A stretch of DNA of 64,000 bases from Selaginella tamariscina. Its lineage: Eukaryota; Streptophyta; Lycopodiopsida; Selaginellales; Selaginellaceae. The notes beneath the pieces are model-generated. The model was given only the letters and a program-made list of their open reading frames with translations. It did not search any database and was not told the DNA's origin. The stretch lies in the NCBI GenBank assembly GCA_003024785.1, contig PUQB01000947.1:1-64000 (forward strand), read 5' to 3'. A program made the position numbers and the translations under genes. Positions 23,982-35,433 of the stretch are shown one piece after another (the stretch's first letter is position 1; each line of letters starts with the position of its first letter).

Positions 23982-25695
23982 TATATCTCTTTGTGTGTGA
24001 AGTTCTATAGAGATATGTATATATGTTTGCCATTTCTGGGCATTTGCTGAAAACTTAGCTGATTTATTAAATTATTTATTTGACTTTTTTTCTTTGATAG
24101 CTGCTTTTTCCCAGTTGTTGTTCCTTAGGCGAATTGAAGACACCAACGGTAAGTATATTCATGTATACGTATTATACACGTATATATACACTTATACAGC
24201 ATGACGACACACACACACACACACACATATAGACACATTTATTTACAGAACATTTTACATGGCACAATGATGAGGAAGCTCGGATTCTTCGTTTAGGATT
24301 TGTAAGTTTGTTTTGCTATATATCCATGTGCATATACGAATAATATGTTAAACCTTAATTACAGGTAAAGCCAGAGATTATTAGCTGGTCACCTAGGATT
24401 TTACTTCTGCACAAGTTCTTAAGCCCGGAGGCATGTATCAACAGCTCCATACATACACATAGTACATATAAATCAACTTAATACCCTCTTATATATTACA
24501 CACACATATACAACTTAATATGTATCATGTTTATGTATGTATGTGATATATGTTTTGCAGGAATGTGACTACTTGATGGCAATTGCGGGCCACGATTGCA
24601 GAAATCAACAGTAGTTGATACGAACACAGGCAAGGCATGTGTGAACAAATATATATCTGTTAAGTTAAGCTAGAAACTATATTAAAGAATATTTTAACAG
24701 GGAATTGAAAGCAAGGTTCGCACTAGTACTGGAATGTTTCTAAACAACGAGGACCGTAAGTCTCCCCTCATTCAGGTGTGTGTGTGTGTGTGTTGTTTAC
24801 ACATGTACATATATAATATGCAAACATAACATTGACGTGATATAAGGTAATTTAATACAAATGCATGCAAACATAATACTGACGTGAAGTGTTTTAATAT
24901 ATAAGGCTATTGAGAAGAGAATAGCAATGTTTACCATGATTCCTACCGAGAATGGAGAGCTGCTTCAAGTATTGAGGTGATAATTTCCTTCAAATAATAT
25001 GTATACCTCAATAATATTTACGAATATTGTCTTAATAATATAATAACAGTTGTGGATATTCTACAGGTATGAACCTAATCAATACTACAAACCTCATCAC
25101 GACTATTTCTCAGACGAGGTAACTGCACGCGCTTGCGTGTGCGTGTGATATATTGTGTGTGTGTGTGTGTGTGTGAATATATACATAAGACAGAAGCAAA
25201 CTTATATATATAACTTTGTACTTGTAGTACAATATTAAACGAGGAGGTCAACGTGTGGCAACAGTGCTTATGTCCTCACAGATGTAGAGGAAGGAGGAGA
25301 AACTATATTTCCGTCGGTCAGCAAATTATTATTACTAAAATCATTAGTGAATTAGTAATTATACTTAATTAATAAGTTAATGTTATTTAAGGTTGGAGAT
25401 AGTGAGTGTGAATGTGGTGGTGAGCTCGGAAAGGAGTATGTGTGAAACCGAGAAAGGGTGACGCTGTCTTGTTCTGGAGCGCTGTAAGTACACGCACACA
25501 CACACACACACATCACTATATATATATTTAATACGTTAATATATTATTAGTTTACTAATAATAAATACATAATTATATCTTTTACAGAATTTGCATGGGA
25601 ACGTGGATTCTAATAGTTTACATGGGAGTTGCGCAGTGGTTAAGGGAGAGAAATGGTCTGCAACTAAATGGTTAAGACAATTGCCATTTAACTAA
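23791..25695 (+). pseudogene. Prolyl 4-hydroxylase (P4H) copy A, eleven exons, three frame breaks
   Basis: The start (MVEMYTIKGNVMKPKGSRYL) is followed by a membrane anchor (LYTLLTILTAAMGF), as in plant type II Golgi/ER P4Hs. Later exons give HFTWHNDEEARILRLGFVKP, ISWSPRILLLHKFLSPEECD, KSTVVDTNTGK, KVRTSTGMFLNNEDRKSP and YEPNQYYKPHHDYFSDE (iron-binding His-x-Asp). They end with SLHGSCAVVKGEKWSATKW, which holds the second iron His and the 2-oxoglutarate Lys. The enzyme hydroxylates proline in hydroxyproline-rich wall proteins. Exon 5 (near 24,590), exon 9 (near 25,272) and exon 10 (near 25,430) each change frame by one base. Two introns use GC-AG ends. All active-site residues survive. It is convergent with ALDH, with 149 bp between stops. 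Confidence 0.85.
23899..23976. repeat. TA-GA compound microsatellite in P4H intron 1
   Basis: A TA run passes directly into more than twenty GA units just after the exon 1 donor. The arm B copy is much shorter, so the repeat has changed length since duplication. Confidence 0.95.
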
Positions 25696-25844
25696 AGCGG
25701 TAAGTTTCACACAATGTGAAACTAGTGTGAAAGTTAGTTTGACACTTTCATTCAACACTCCAAAATTTTGTAAACTAACATAATAATTCTATATGGTTTT
25801 ACTTCTGATTTAATGCTTATTAATGAGTTTAAGTAACTAAATAG

Positions 25845-25977
25845 TTAATTACGTAAAGGCTTGTGAATATGAAAGCCTTTGGGTTGTACAAAGGCCCTAA
25901 GCCCATCAATCCCGAGTGTTGAACCCATGCCTGAATTCTTTCTACCAGACCTGTTGAAATATGTGTATTATGTATGC

Positions 25978-26010
<33 letters not shown>

Positions 26011-26768
26011 GTGTGTATTGGAGTTACCATGGCAATCGTGGGGAAACGCGGTCACAGCAATTCCAATAACCAGTGCCAACATCTAGTTCTGCAAAAATAA
26101 TTTATAAAATTAATAATATAAATGATATTATTATTTATTTAATAATATCAAATATAGCTACCATTAAGGATAACTTCTGCATCTTCAAAATGCTTACTGA
26201 AGACACTCGCTGTTAAACCATATTCACTATCTTTCATTAAATTGATGGCCTCGTTGTCATCTCCTACGCACTAATTATGTACAAAATAGATAATTAACAA
26301 ACTAATTAATTAACTAAATAGTAATATATGATAGTTACCTGTATACCAACTACTGGACCAAAGGTTTCATTCCGCATTATGCACATTTGATGGCTTACAT
26401 CAGTTAAAATCTGTATACCATATATTATATAAGGTGTGTGTGTGTCTCTCTCACACACATACACGCACGCACATACACACACTTACAGTAGGGGGAACAA
26501 AATGGCCAACTTTGTGAGCCTTGGTGTTTTTAGTATCTCCACCAACATGAACTTGAGCACCTTTTTCCATGGCTTCGGCAAGCTGTAAAATTAATAATAT
26601 TAATATATATAAATTATTAATTCCAGAATATTACTAATAAATTATATATAGTTATATAGAAAATTAAAAAATACCTGCCGTCCAATCCGGTCGACTTGCT
26701 GCTTTGTGCATAGAGGTCCAATATACGTCTCCTCCAACATAGGATTTCCAATCTGTATAACATATCAC

Positions 26769-26812
<44 letters not shown>

Positions 26813-27650
26813 TCACACACACAGAGCGTATGTAGCATACTTTGTAAGAACGTATTATCTTCTTCATAGCCTCCACAAAAGATACGAAAACATTCTTATG
26901 CACATATATTCTCTCCACTGAGCAGCAGCTCTAAGAAATATTAAGTTAATACTTAAAATATGAAATAACATCTTAAGTACCTGACCAGAGTTGTAAAATG
27001 CTCCGTCAGCAACTGTAGTAGCCGCAGCTAGAATATTTGGCACATCATCTCGAATATACGTAGCATCTTTACCGCCAAGCTCCAACTGTAGCTGAAATAA
27101 ACTTGAATTATTAGTATATTTTATATTATTATTTATTTTTGTTTTAATAATTCAAATACAAATCAATGTTTTAATTAACTAGCTATTTAATTAAATATAG
27201 TTATTTAATATTACCTTTATAAGGTTGGGAGCAGCTCTTTTAATAATTTCTATACCATTAATATAAGAGCCAGTAAAAAATAATCCATTAATGCCTTTTG
27301 ATCCTGCTATATTTGAACCAGTTTCTGGGCCTCCAGTTGATATAGCAAATACATTCTCAGGAATACCTGACTATTAATAAAGTAAACAAAAAAATTAATA
27401 ATCATTAATATCGTTATTTTAAGTTAATATAAAAATTTATTAGAGGTTTACCAAATGGAGGATATTCGTAATCTCATGACCTGTAAGGTTGGCATATTCG
27501 CTCGGTTTGTATAGAACACAATTCCCAGTTAAAAGAGCTGGTGCAAATATATTACTTGAAAGGAAATACGGATAATTCCACGCAGATATATTTGCCACCT
27601 GTAAGAAAAAGAATTGAAATTTAAATATACACTAATAACGTATGTATATA

Positions 27651-27711
<61 letters not shown>

Positions 27712-28587
27712 ACTTACTATGCCAAGGGGTTCATACACCACTTTCTCCTTAATACTAGAGCTTTCGAAAACTGTCATTCTTTCCAGTACCTGTAAAATTT
27801 GATATTAATACTAAATGAATATTTATTTATGTTAATTACCTTATCACAATTATTTACAAAATACTTTATCCGATCAATAGTTGCCGTAATCTCACTCGTG
27901 GCTTGTGTTATTGGTTTGCCTGTTTCCGAAGTCAATGTTTTCGCAAGCGCAGCCTGCCATATAAACATAGTATTCTATAGTATACACCTATTGATACATA
28001 TACACACGTGTATTGTAATATAACGTGTGTGTGTATAAGTGTATAACTATACACTTACACACATACATATACATGTCATACCTTCCTCCAAGAGAGCATA
28101 TCAGCAAAACGCATGAGTGTTGTCTGAAAACATTTCAATATTTACAAGCGTAAAATTAAAACTTGTTTAATTTACCTTCCGTTGTTCTATATGTGTTTGT
28201 TTCCAATACTTTCTTCCATCGTATAGATATTCAAGCTTCCTGTTTATCTACACAAACAATGTGTGCGTGTGTGCGTGTGCATAAATATATTCATTTTCAT
28301 ATATATAATCAACTGAACACACACACACACACACATATACATGTTGTTGTATAACTTACGTCTTCAATAGTGTCTTCTTGAACCTCTCCTACTTTCGTGT
28401 AGTAGCTGGGTTTCTGATATCCAGTACACTCCTGTCTAGTGGCAAACTGCAGAATGTAAAATAGAAAAATAAATAAAATTTTTTTAAAATTATATTTATT
28501 TATATAAATATAAATAAAAATATATACTCACTTCTTGCAAGCATTGACAGTAGCGTTAGCACGGTGTATACGTTTGTTAATCTTCAT
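25845..28587 (-). CDS. Aldehyde dehydrogenase copy A, nearly intact, one frame break
   Basis: About fourteen small exons run from MKINKRIHRANATVNACKN to PKGFHIHKPLRN. Recognisable ALDH landmarks are LDIRNPATT, SAWNYPYF (cofactor/oxyanion Asn), FTGS, the general-base Glu in LELGGKDAT, the catalytic Cys in GQSCCSVER, NETFGPVVG and the C-terminal YWNCCDRVSPRLPWSGRK. The SCCSVER and NCCDRVSPRLPW signatures recall an ALDH group better known from bacteria and algae than the common ALDH2 or ALDH3 groups. That subfamily assignment is from memory. It would oxidise an aldehyde with NAD(P). One base appears to be missing in exon 2 (near 28,400, between NPATT and KVGEVQEDTIED). Otherwise all exons join in frame with GT-AG introns. 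No clear transit peptide is seen. Confidence 0.85.
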
Positions 28588-28737
28588 TAAACAGATACCC
28601 GTTGCAGATGCCGGGTCCGGGCATCTGCTGTAAAACTTGTCACTTGTATAAATAGACGCTATTTAACACTTTTATTAAAAAAGAAGAAAACAATTCATTA
28701 TATAAATATATAATGCTAACTTGCAAAAGCCAGAAAA

Positions 28738-30351
28738 TACCCTCCCTGTTTAGGGCTAACACTCCAGGTATTCACGTTTATAATAAACATGATGACCTAA
28801 TTTTAAATAGATTTTGAATTCATAAGCGCGCCAATTCTATTTCAAAAACCCCGCGCAAATCTGATATCCTACACATTCTTCTCTCCCGCAATCTTCCCCT
28901 CCATAATCTCCCGCACTGCAATCTCTATATTCTCTACTTGATTCTCCATAATATCTACAGAATGAGAAATTCTCTCTTTCCCCTCTATAATCTCCCGCAG
29001 TCTCCATATTCTTCCCACTGCAGTCTCCATATTCTCTACTTGATTCTCCATAATATCTACAGAATGGGAAATTCTCTCTTATAATTTTGCTCAAGGAATG
29101 ATACTGATGATTCAATTGTAATGCATGATAGTTTCTTGTCTCCCGTCCCAAAAGGAGGTCTGGAAGAGGTATAATGATTACACTTTGTTTCCAAGTATTC
29201 GTGATTTGAGTCCATATTCTGGCTTTGAAACCATCAATCTGGACAAAAGCCATTTGCTTATTAAAGACAGATGTTCAAAGATTAGAGTGTTCTGAAAAAC
29301 AAAGAAGAAAAAATCCAACGGCATATATGATATTTCTCACACACACGTAAAAAAGTCCTGGAATTTATAGGACAAAATAGTTTCAAAAATCCCAAAAGCT
29401 ATCAAATAGAAGAATAATAAAATCTTATACATAAATAAAATAAAAAATCATATACTCACTTCTTGTAAGCATTGATAATAGATACCGATGTGTCACTTGT
29501 ATAAATACTATTTTTTCTTTTGAATGAAGTCTTAAATAGCGTCTATTTTAAATAGATGCTATTTAAGACTTCTATTCAAAAGAAAAAAAAAACAAAGAAA
29601 AATATATTTTATAAATATATAATGGAAAATATTGCTTATGAAGTGGTATTTCATTATATTATTTCTTCTTATAAATAAGAAATTCCTGGACTCTAAAAAT
29701 TCTTAAATGAGTTTTACATTTAAACATACAATAGGTATACATTAATTGTTAATAATGTTATACAAATGCCATAATATCAATCTGGACCGTCCATTTAACA
29801 TTTTAATGGCTCGGGTAACTTACTAACTACATAATGCACTTTACAACCATTTTTGTTGTACAAATCAGACAATAATTGATTTTTTTCCGTTGCTTTCAGC
29901 ACAAACTTTGCACATTAATCTTTTAACATCTGTCTTATGGGAAGCCTTAAGCAAATGAAACTTCTGTTCAAAATCGATGTACTTCAAAACCTGAATATGA
30001 ACTCAAATCATGAATGTTTAGATACAAGCCTGTTGGTTGCCCATTTTCAGTACATATTGCCAGTCGTGAATGTTTTTATGTAATCACTATAGAAACCTTT
30101 TCCAGACCTCCTTTGGGGATAGGACTCGATACAGCAGGCCCGATCATTGACAAGAAACTATCATGCAATACAATTGAATCATCAGTATCATTTTTTAGCA
30201 CAATTATAAGAGAGAATGAATGGGAATTTCCCATTCTGTATTATTGAGAATCAATTAAGATTGTGATGTATTATTGAGAATCAAATAAGATTGTGATGGA
30301 ATCAGATTTGCGCGGGCTCTTTTAAATAGAGTTAACGCTTAAAACAGGGTA

Positions 30352-30352
<1 letters not shown>
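28738..30352. mobile_element. Foldback DNA element with 400-500-bp terminal inverted repeats
   Basis: The sequence from 28,738 (TACCCTCCCTGTTTAGGGC) to 29,275 matches the reverse complement of 30,352 down to about 29,930 (TACCCTGTTTTAAGCG at the end). Shared inner words include CGCGCAAATCTGAT, TGATACTGATGATTCAATTG and GCATGATAGTTTCTTGTC. The left arm has its own partial duplication (28,913-28,990 and 29,013-29,085). No transposase was found, so it is non-autonomous. Its superfamily is unclear: the outer TACCCTCCCT recalls Stowaway-type ends. The centre carries sequence matching the ALDH 5' region and a palindrome at about 29,525-29,575. Confidence 0.75.
29430..29635 (-). repeat. Second copy of ALDH promoter and exon 1 edge inside the foldback element
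   Basis: Words in order match 28,500-28,715: ATACTCACTTCTTG[C/T]AAGCATTGA, GTCACTTGTATAAATA and ATAAATATATAATG. The first word covers the ALDH exon 1 donor. Most of exon 1 is missing. The segment contains the palindrome CTTAAATAGCGTCTATTTT / AAATAGATGCTATTTAAG. Confidence 0.65.
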
Positions 30353-30390
<38 letters not shown>

Positions 30391-32020
30391 ACACACACAC
30401 ACATATATACATGTGTGTGTGTGTGTGTGTGTGTGTTTAGCACTGTATACATACATATACACATCTTAATCTAATCTAGCTGCATTAAAATCAGTATGAT
30501 AACAAGTGTTATTCAAAATGATATAGTTCCGATTCAAATGTTTCACTCCTTTAAAAGAGAGTGAAAAGGATAAGTTTACGTAATGGTTAACTTTTAAATT
30601 ATTTTTATTTATTCAAAAGGTGTGTGTTTATTTAAATTATATCTCGTGAACTCATAGTGGAATCTTTTTATTTTATTTTATTTTCCTTTGACCTTTCTTA
30701 TTTGCATAAAATAGAAGTTTAACATAATGACATGCAACCTGAGACGTGTAAACATGACCCTATCAGATGCAATAGATGCTTAATAGATCATCATTTAAAA
30801 TTAAAAAGATGAAAGAAAGCACGTCTTACGTATCTTACGTACCTATTAAGAAAACACGTCTTAATCTTTGTTAAAAAAGATTAAAATTTAGGATTACATT
30901 ACGTAATTTATGAAACATCCCTGCAGCTCCACCCAACATCTAATTAGATTTTATTTTTTATTTTTTAACTTTAATTTTTTCTTTATTTTGACATCTATAG
31001 AAGTGCCTGGATTACCTAGCTCTACCTCATCCCCTCTCTTCTGGCCTGCCTGCAACTCTTCGTCTTCACATATTATTGGCTACACAAAGCTTACTCAACA
31101 TGTTTATCAAGGTCTAAATAAAATCAAAAATGTAAATTAAGCTCACATGCACCAAAGGACTAAGGGGAATTAGCAGTATAATAAGATACCCAAATTCTCG
31201 CTGTTTTAGCAATGGACGTGATGTTGCACATGTGAATATGTATATGTACACTGGTGTATATATTTTAAGATACGGTAACATACACATTAAGAGAAAGAAG
31301 ATTGTGTATTAATTGTTTATTTTTAATTATTTTCATTTTTGTTAGTGAACAAGCTAAGTAAAAGTGGAGGCTATAAGCTTATTTATTTTACATGAACTTC
31401 CAAGCTTTAAGTTCTTTCTTTAACAATTTTAACAAGAATTTGCTTCATTTAGAATGTTGGGAAGCTACTTTATAAATACAAGTTCAACCTTATTATTGAA
31501 TATTCTTAATTTATTATATATATATATAGTTATTTGATTTATCATATCTCATTGCTAGTGCTTCTTGTTTAAAGACTCTCTTTCTCTCCAGATACACATA
31601 TAATATGTGTACATAACTTTATGTATATAGTGAGAGAAATGGAATGAGTTTGGGGTGTGTGTATGTATGTATATGTATATACATTTTTACTTATTTATAT
31701 ACAAATTGATTTATTTAGACGAGGCTTTAGAATTAAAAGTAGTACACAAAGACGTTAAAGCAAAATAACATATTGTTAAATGGACATTAGAATATTAAGA
31801 TTTCAAATTTTAAACTTCAACCTTGCAAAATTATAAACATATAAAAACCATATAAAAAATCAATTAGTTGAATTTGAGACATAATGTTTAAATAGATTAT
31901 ATTAAAATCCATTTAAAAAATCAAATGACTAAACTTTAAATTAACCATATTAATTAACCAAATCATATAATAAATTACATTATAAATTACTTAATAAACT
32001 ATTGTCATAATCATGTTTAC
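30353..32020. other. AT-rich intergenic region with microsatellites
   Basis: TA and GT runs occupy 30,353-30,440. A GC-richer patch at 30,985-31,090 (CTGGATTACCTAGCTCTACC) has no splice-bounded exon. Nothing else was recognised. Confidence 0.55.
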
Positions 32021-32029
32021 TTTGGACGT

Positions 32030-32500
32030 GGTGAGGATGTTGTAATGGTTGAAGAGGCACACCTACATCTCCATGGTTGAAAGATGCTTGACTTGCATCA
32101 CATCAGGTAACCTTGATAAGACGATCGTCTTCGATCGCTAGTCTGTATCCAGGGTTTGTTATTGTTGCAACTCCTACTGCATGGTGGCAGTTGATCCTCG
32201 TCGATTAAATCGCCTTCCACCACTGTTGAAACTCCTACACGTGGCGTGATCTACTCCACAGTGTCCCAAACTTTCTCCAGCTTGAGAACCCTTGTCATCT
32301 TTTATGCCCAAGTAGAAAAGCTTCACTTCCCATCACACCTTGCAAGACTACAAGTGCTAATTTGTTGCCACTCATGGCTTGAATGGGAAAGAAAGAGCAA
32401 GTGCAACGAGGATCAAAAATTACAAAGGCTCCGATACCATGAAATGAACTCTTTTCAGCTTAGCAATAGAGGCCTAATTTATTGATACACATATCCCAAT
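32030..32500 (-). mobile_element. LTR retrotransposon fossil, probably Copia
   Basis: On the minus strand a primer-binding site complementary to initiator-Met tRNA (TGGTATCGGAGCC, 32,444-32,432) is followed by GC-balanced leader/gag-like sequence down to about 32,030. LTR sequence should lie at higher coordinates from about 32,443, but its far end is not clear. This is a short, old and broken remnant with several breaks. Confidence 0.5.
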
Positions 32501-33299
32501 TAGCTGGTCTCAGGATATTCCAGTAATGGGTCCATATTATTTATTCAAGATGACACTGGATAATACCATGAGTTTTGTGCTACATCAGATCGTACACTTC
32601 CATATTTAAAACGATAACCATGGGTAATACTGAAAAACATCCACATCAGCCCTTATTTGTTGATATTTACGAAAGTTAAATAAGGGTTTTATAGTCACAC
32701 TCTTAAATTAATGGAATGATTTAAGGGTAGTCGATCTAAACAAAAGAAATGCATGACAAAGCTACATATTGTTGTTCTCCGTAGTAAAAATCTAAATTAT
32801 ATGTTCCTTATGTTAGAGTTATTTTTGTACGAGTGTGTGGTGTCGCTCTATTGAATTGTCACTGGACATACATTTGTATGACCATTTATTTTCTGGCAAA
32901 ATGTTCCAGGAATATTTTTGATGAATAATGTACTTGCAAATGTCATTCTTTACATGAAGAACACCGGATTTACAATCCCACTTTGTTAATGCATAGACAT
33001 GAGCTGTTACCTTCTTCCTGGTTATGAAGTGACTGAAATGCTCCTCAAGCAGCTTCTACGGCCAAATCCAAAACCCTTCCCCCATCCTCATTTAACTTTT
33101 ATCCACCCTTAACTTTTCTAAGGATATGGTTTTAAAAAAGACAAGTAATAGTTAAAATCGTTAAGTAACGGACTTAAAAATAATGGCTAATATCGGGACT
33201 TTAATAAGTAATATAGGAATTGTAATAAATATCCATGTCGGGTGGAACATACATAAAGATTATAACAATAATATTAATAATTTATTTTTGATTAATAAA

Positions 33300-33950
33300 A
33301 TAATTAAATTATAGTTGGGATACATGTACTGGTTTAAAAGCTATATAACATTTTTAACATAATATATAAGTTTAATCATTTAATGTTTCAACACTTTGAA
33401 ATTTAAAATTCAAAATATATTAGCATAACTAATTATCACATAATCTTTAGTTTGATATTTCTTACAATCTTATATGTATTAATAAAATATTAAATAATAC
33501 TTAATAAATATTAATAATGTTTAAAAGGTAAAGTCACAACAAATTTAGATTTTAAATTATATTAATTAATAATTAATAAAATATTAAAATTTATATAGAG
33601 TCTCAAATTAATGAATTTCAACTTATAAGTTTATTATGTGTCAATTTTGCTATTAACAAAATTGACACAAAATAAATTTATAAGTTTGAAGCTCGTTTAC
33701 ACATAATAGCTGATAGATGTATAATCGAAATATTTACAGCCCTGAGAGAGAGAGAGTTTAAACATAAGAGATTCGCATATTCTTGCAGAATATGTGAAAT
33801 AATTTTGATTACATGGACGAAGTACAAGATTTAAGAATATTGTTATGCTTAATTTAGAAAAAAAGAATATATATATTTGCATTTTAAAATTTAAATAAAT
33901 ATCATTAAAATAATCACTAACGTATCCAAAAATAATTCTTCTCTGTGGAC
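33300..33950. other. AT-rich spacer
   Basis: Low-complexity AT-rich sequence with a short inverted repeat near 33,640-33,680 (TGTGTCAATTTTG / CAAAATTGACACA). No coding sequence was recognised. Confidence 0.5.
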
Positions 33951-33959
33951 AATATATTT

Positions 33960-34580
33960 CCTTCATTATTTCAATTTCTTCTCGTGGACAATCCTACAGA
34001 CATACGCCGGGAATGGATTTCGAGACTATGCTGCAACACACCGTTGTCCCATGGAATGCACTCATCTCTTGCCCAATACGGGCATATCCAAAGGCAAGGA
34101 GATGTTTGTGTCATACAAAGCTATGCGCGTGGGATATGGCCATAACAAACGGCTTGAAGAAGCGAAGATGATGTTCGGGCAATGCAGGAGCGAGATGTGC
34201 TAACCTGGACTGCCATGGTCTCCATGCTTGCACACAATGGTAGACAAAGCTGAGAGGTTCTTTGTGGAGATATCTTTGAGAAACACTGTGCCAATGATTA
34301 TGGGCAATGCGAGTTCCGGACGGGGTTATGAGGCACTTAATCACTTGTACACTCTTTGTAACGAAGGCAAGGCTACATTATTGGGATGATCATGGAACAC
34401 ATATCGGATCGGTGATCTAGGGACAAGTATTGTCTCCATGAGTGTTTTCGGGTTTGAAGAATGCAGACATATTAGTAGAACCATGCACAAACTAAGAGGA
34501 TTGAGGATCTGACAATAGAGATTCAAACTTGTAATCTGACGGTAGAGATTCAAACTTGTATTTTTATTCAAGGTTGTTGT
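33960..34580 (+). pseudogene. Third copy of the PPR gene, internally deleted
   Basis: Pieces match the arm PPR gene in order: the region around TILMQAYAEN, the NVVSWNALIS repeat, then a jump of well over a kilobase to VGYGHNKRLEEAKMMFG, TWTAMVSMLAHNG and the C-terminal region, ending CCATGCACAAACTAAGAGGA as in the arms. Several frame breaks are present. It points toward the intact lectin gene, tail to tail, with the same junction as the lectin remnants in both arms. Confidence 0.85.
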
Positions 34581-34593
34581 TTATTCTAGAAGA

Positions 34594-35040
34594 TCATGCA
34601 TTCTCAACCTTAGTGAGAATAACCGAACTGTTATCAACTGCAATCTGAACAGATCCGGTGTTACTAGCCCACACCGGAGCATATATAACAAGGTTACCAT
34701 CGTCTTGCATTATAAGTCTGTTACCTCTGCTTCCTCCGCTGTTGCTTGACCAAAGTGGTGTTCGGTTCTGGTCGTAGACAACCAGATTTCCGTCATTCTG
34801 CATATCCATGTAACAGCCATATCCCCTCCCGCCTGTGTCAGTAGCCCATATGGCTTCATTGCCGTTTCGGTATATCACCAAGTTGCAGTCTCTCTGCATT
34901 CTGAGTGTGTACACTCCATTCTGGGAGCGTAACTCTTGTTCCGGATACATTCTGTTCCCGGAGCTAAAAAAATCGGAAGCATTGCAAATCATAACAATAA
35001 GTGTGAAAACAGTAAGTACAAGAAGCTTAGACATGTTCAA
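34594..35040 (-). CDS. Secreted B-lectin (GNA-type mannose-binding lectin), intact
   Basis: A single exon encodes 148 residues. Residues 1-22 form a signal peptide (KLLVLTVFTLIVMICNAS). The rest is one bulb-type lectin domain carrying three Q-x-D-x-N-x-V-x-Y mannose-binding motifs: QRDCNLVIY, QNDGNLVVY and QDDGNLVIY, all with their key residues. It should fold as a three-sided beta-prism and bind mannose-rich glycans outside the cell. Roles in defence or storage are known for the family. A TATA element lies 42-49 bp upstream of the start (35,082-35,089), implying a very short leader. The 3' end abuts the decayed PPR copy. Only this copy is whole: the two arms keep just its 3' end. Confidence 0.95.
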   Translation of the reverse strand: MNMSKLLVLTVFTLIVMICNASDFFSSGNRMYPEQELRSQNGVYTLRMQRDCNLVIYRNGNEAIWATDTGGRGYGCYMDMQNDGNLVVYDQNRTPLWSSNSGGSRGNRLIMQDDGNLVIYAPVWASNTGSVQIAVDNSSVILTKVENA

Positions 35041-35081
35041 GGAAGTAAACTTAATATACTCTTACACTATGAAGTGAGGGT

Positions 35082-35089
35082 GTTATATA
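35082..35089 (-). promoter_or_regulatory. TATA box of the lectin gene
   Basis: TATATAAC on the minus strand lies 42-49 bases upstream of the ATG, a suitable position for transcription starting roughly 10-20 bases before the start codon. Confidence 0.6.
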
Positions 35090-35231
35090 GGTGGATGTTG
35101 TGTGACATTGGCCACATGAATGTAGATAGACGATCAACGGTTCACGATGCTCTTGTATTCTGGCATCTTCATGTACCTTTATACCTTCTTGTATCATATG
35201 CCAGCTAACAGAGTCTACTTATATATGTGTG

Positions 35232-35234
35232 CGT

Positions 35235-35287
<53 letters not shown>

Positions 35288-35288
35288 G
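35232..35288. repeat. GT microsatellite
   Basis: About 25 GT units lie upstream of the lectin promoter. The run can adopt Z-form DNA and should be highly variable. Confidence 0.95.
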
Positions 35289-35433
35289 CTAGAGTATGTT
35301 TAAGCACGTGGGCTTAACAACTATATATATATATAAAACACGAAGTCGGTGGATAAGTTAAGACATAGTAAAGTAGATTAGAGTACATATGAATTGATAG
35401 GCTAACTATCATATTTATATTTCTGATATATGC

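Larger units (their letters stand above)
17880..28350. repeat. Arm A of a large inverted duplication
   Basis: This arm matches the reverse complement of 45,900-56,160. It contains, in order, gene X, a lectin remnant, a PPR gene, a prolyl 4-hydroxylase and an aldehyde dehydrogenase. Outer homology runs to about 17,880, where GCTTAATAATTGTGTA is matched near 56,140. Inner homology stops in a GT microsatellite near 28,330, inside ALDH intron 2. Arm A is the better preserved arm: gene X and PPR are fully open here. The 45-nt ALDH exon QTTLMRFADMLSWRK differs from arm B at one position. Confidence 0.93.

Noticed and set aside
28837-29253. 138-aa minus-strand frame in the foldback element as a transposase
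   Set aside because: It consists largely of the duplicated arm sequence (YYGESSREY twice) and shows no catalytic motif.
33960-34580. Third PPR copy as a processed retrocopy
   Set aside because: It keeps the genomic 3' flank and the lectin gene beside it, so it is a deleted genomic duplicate.
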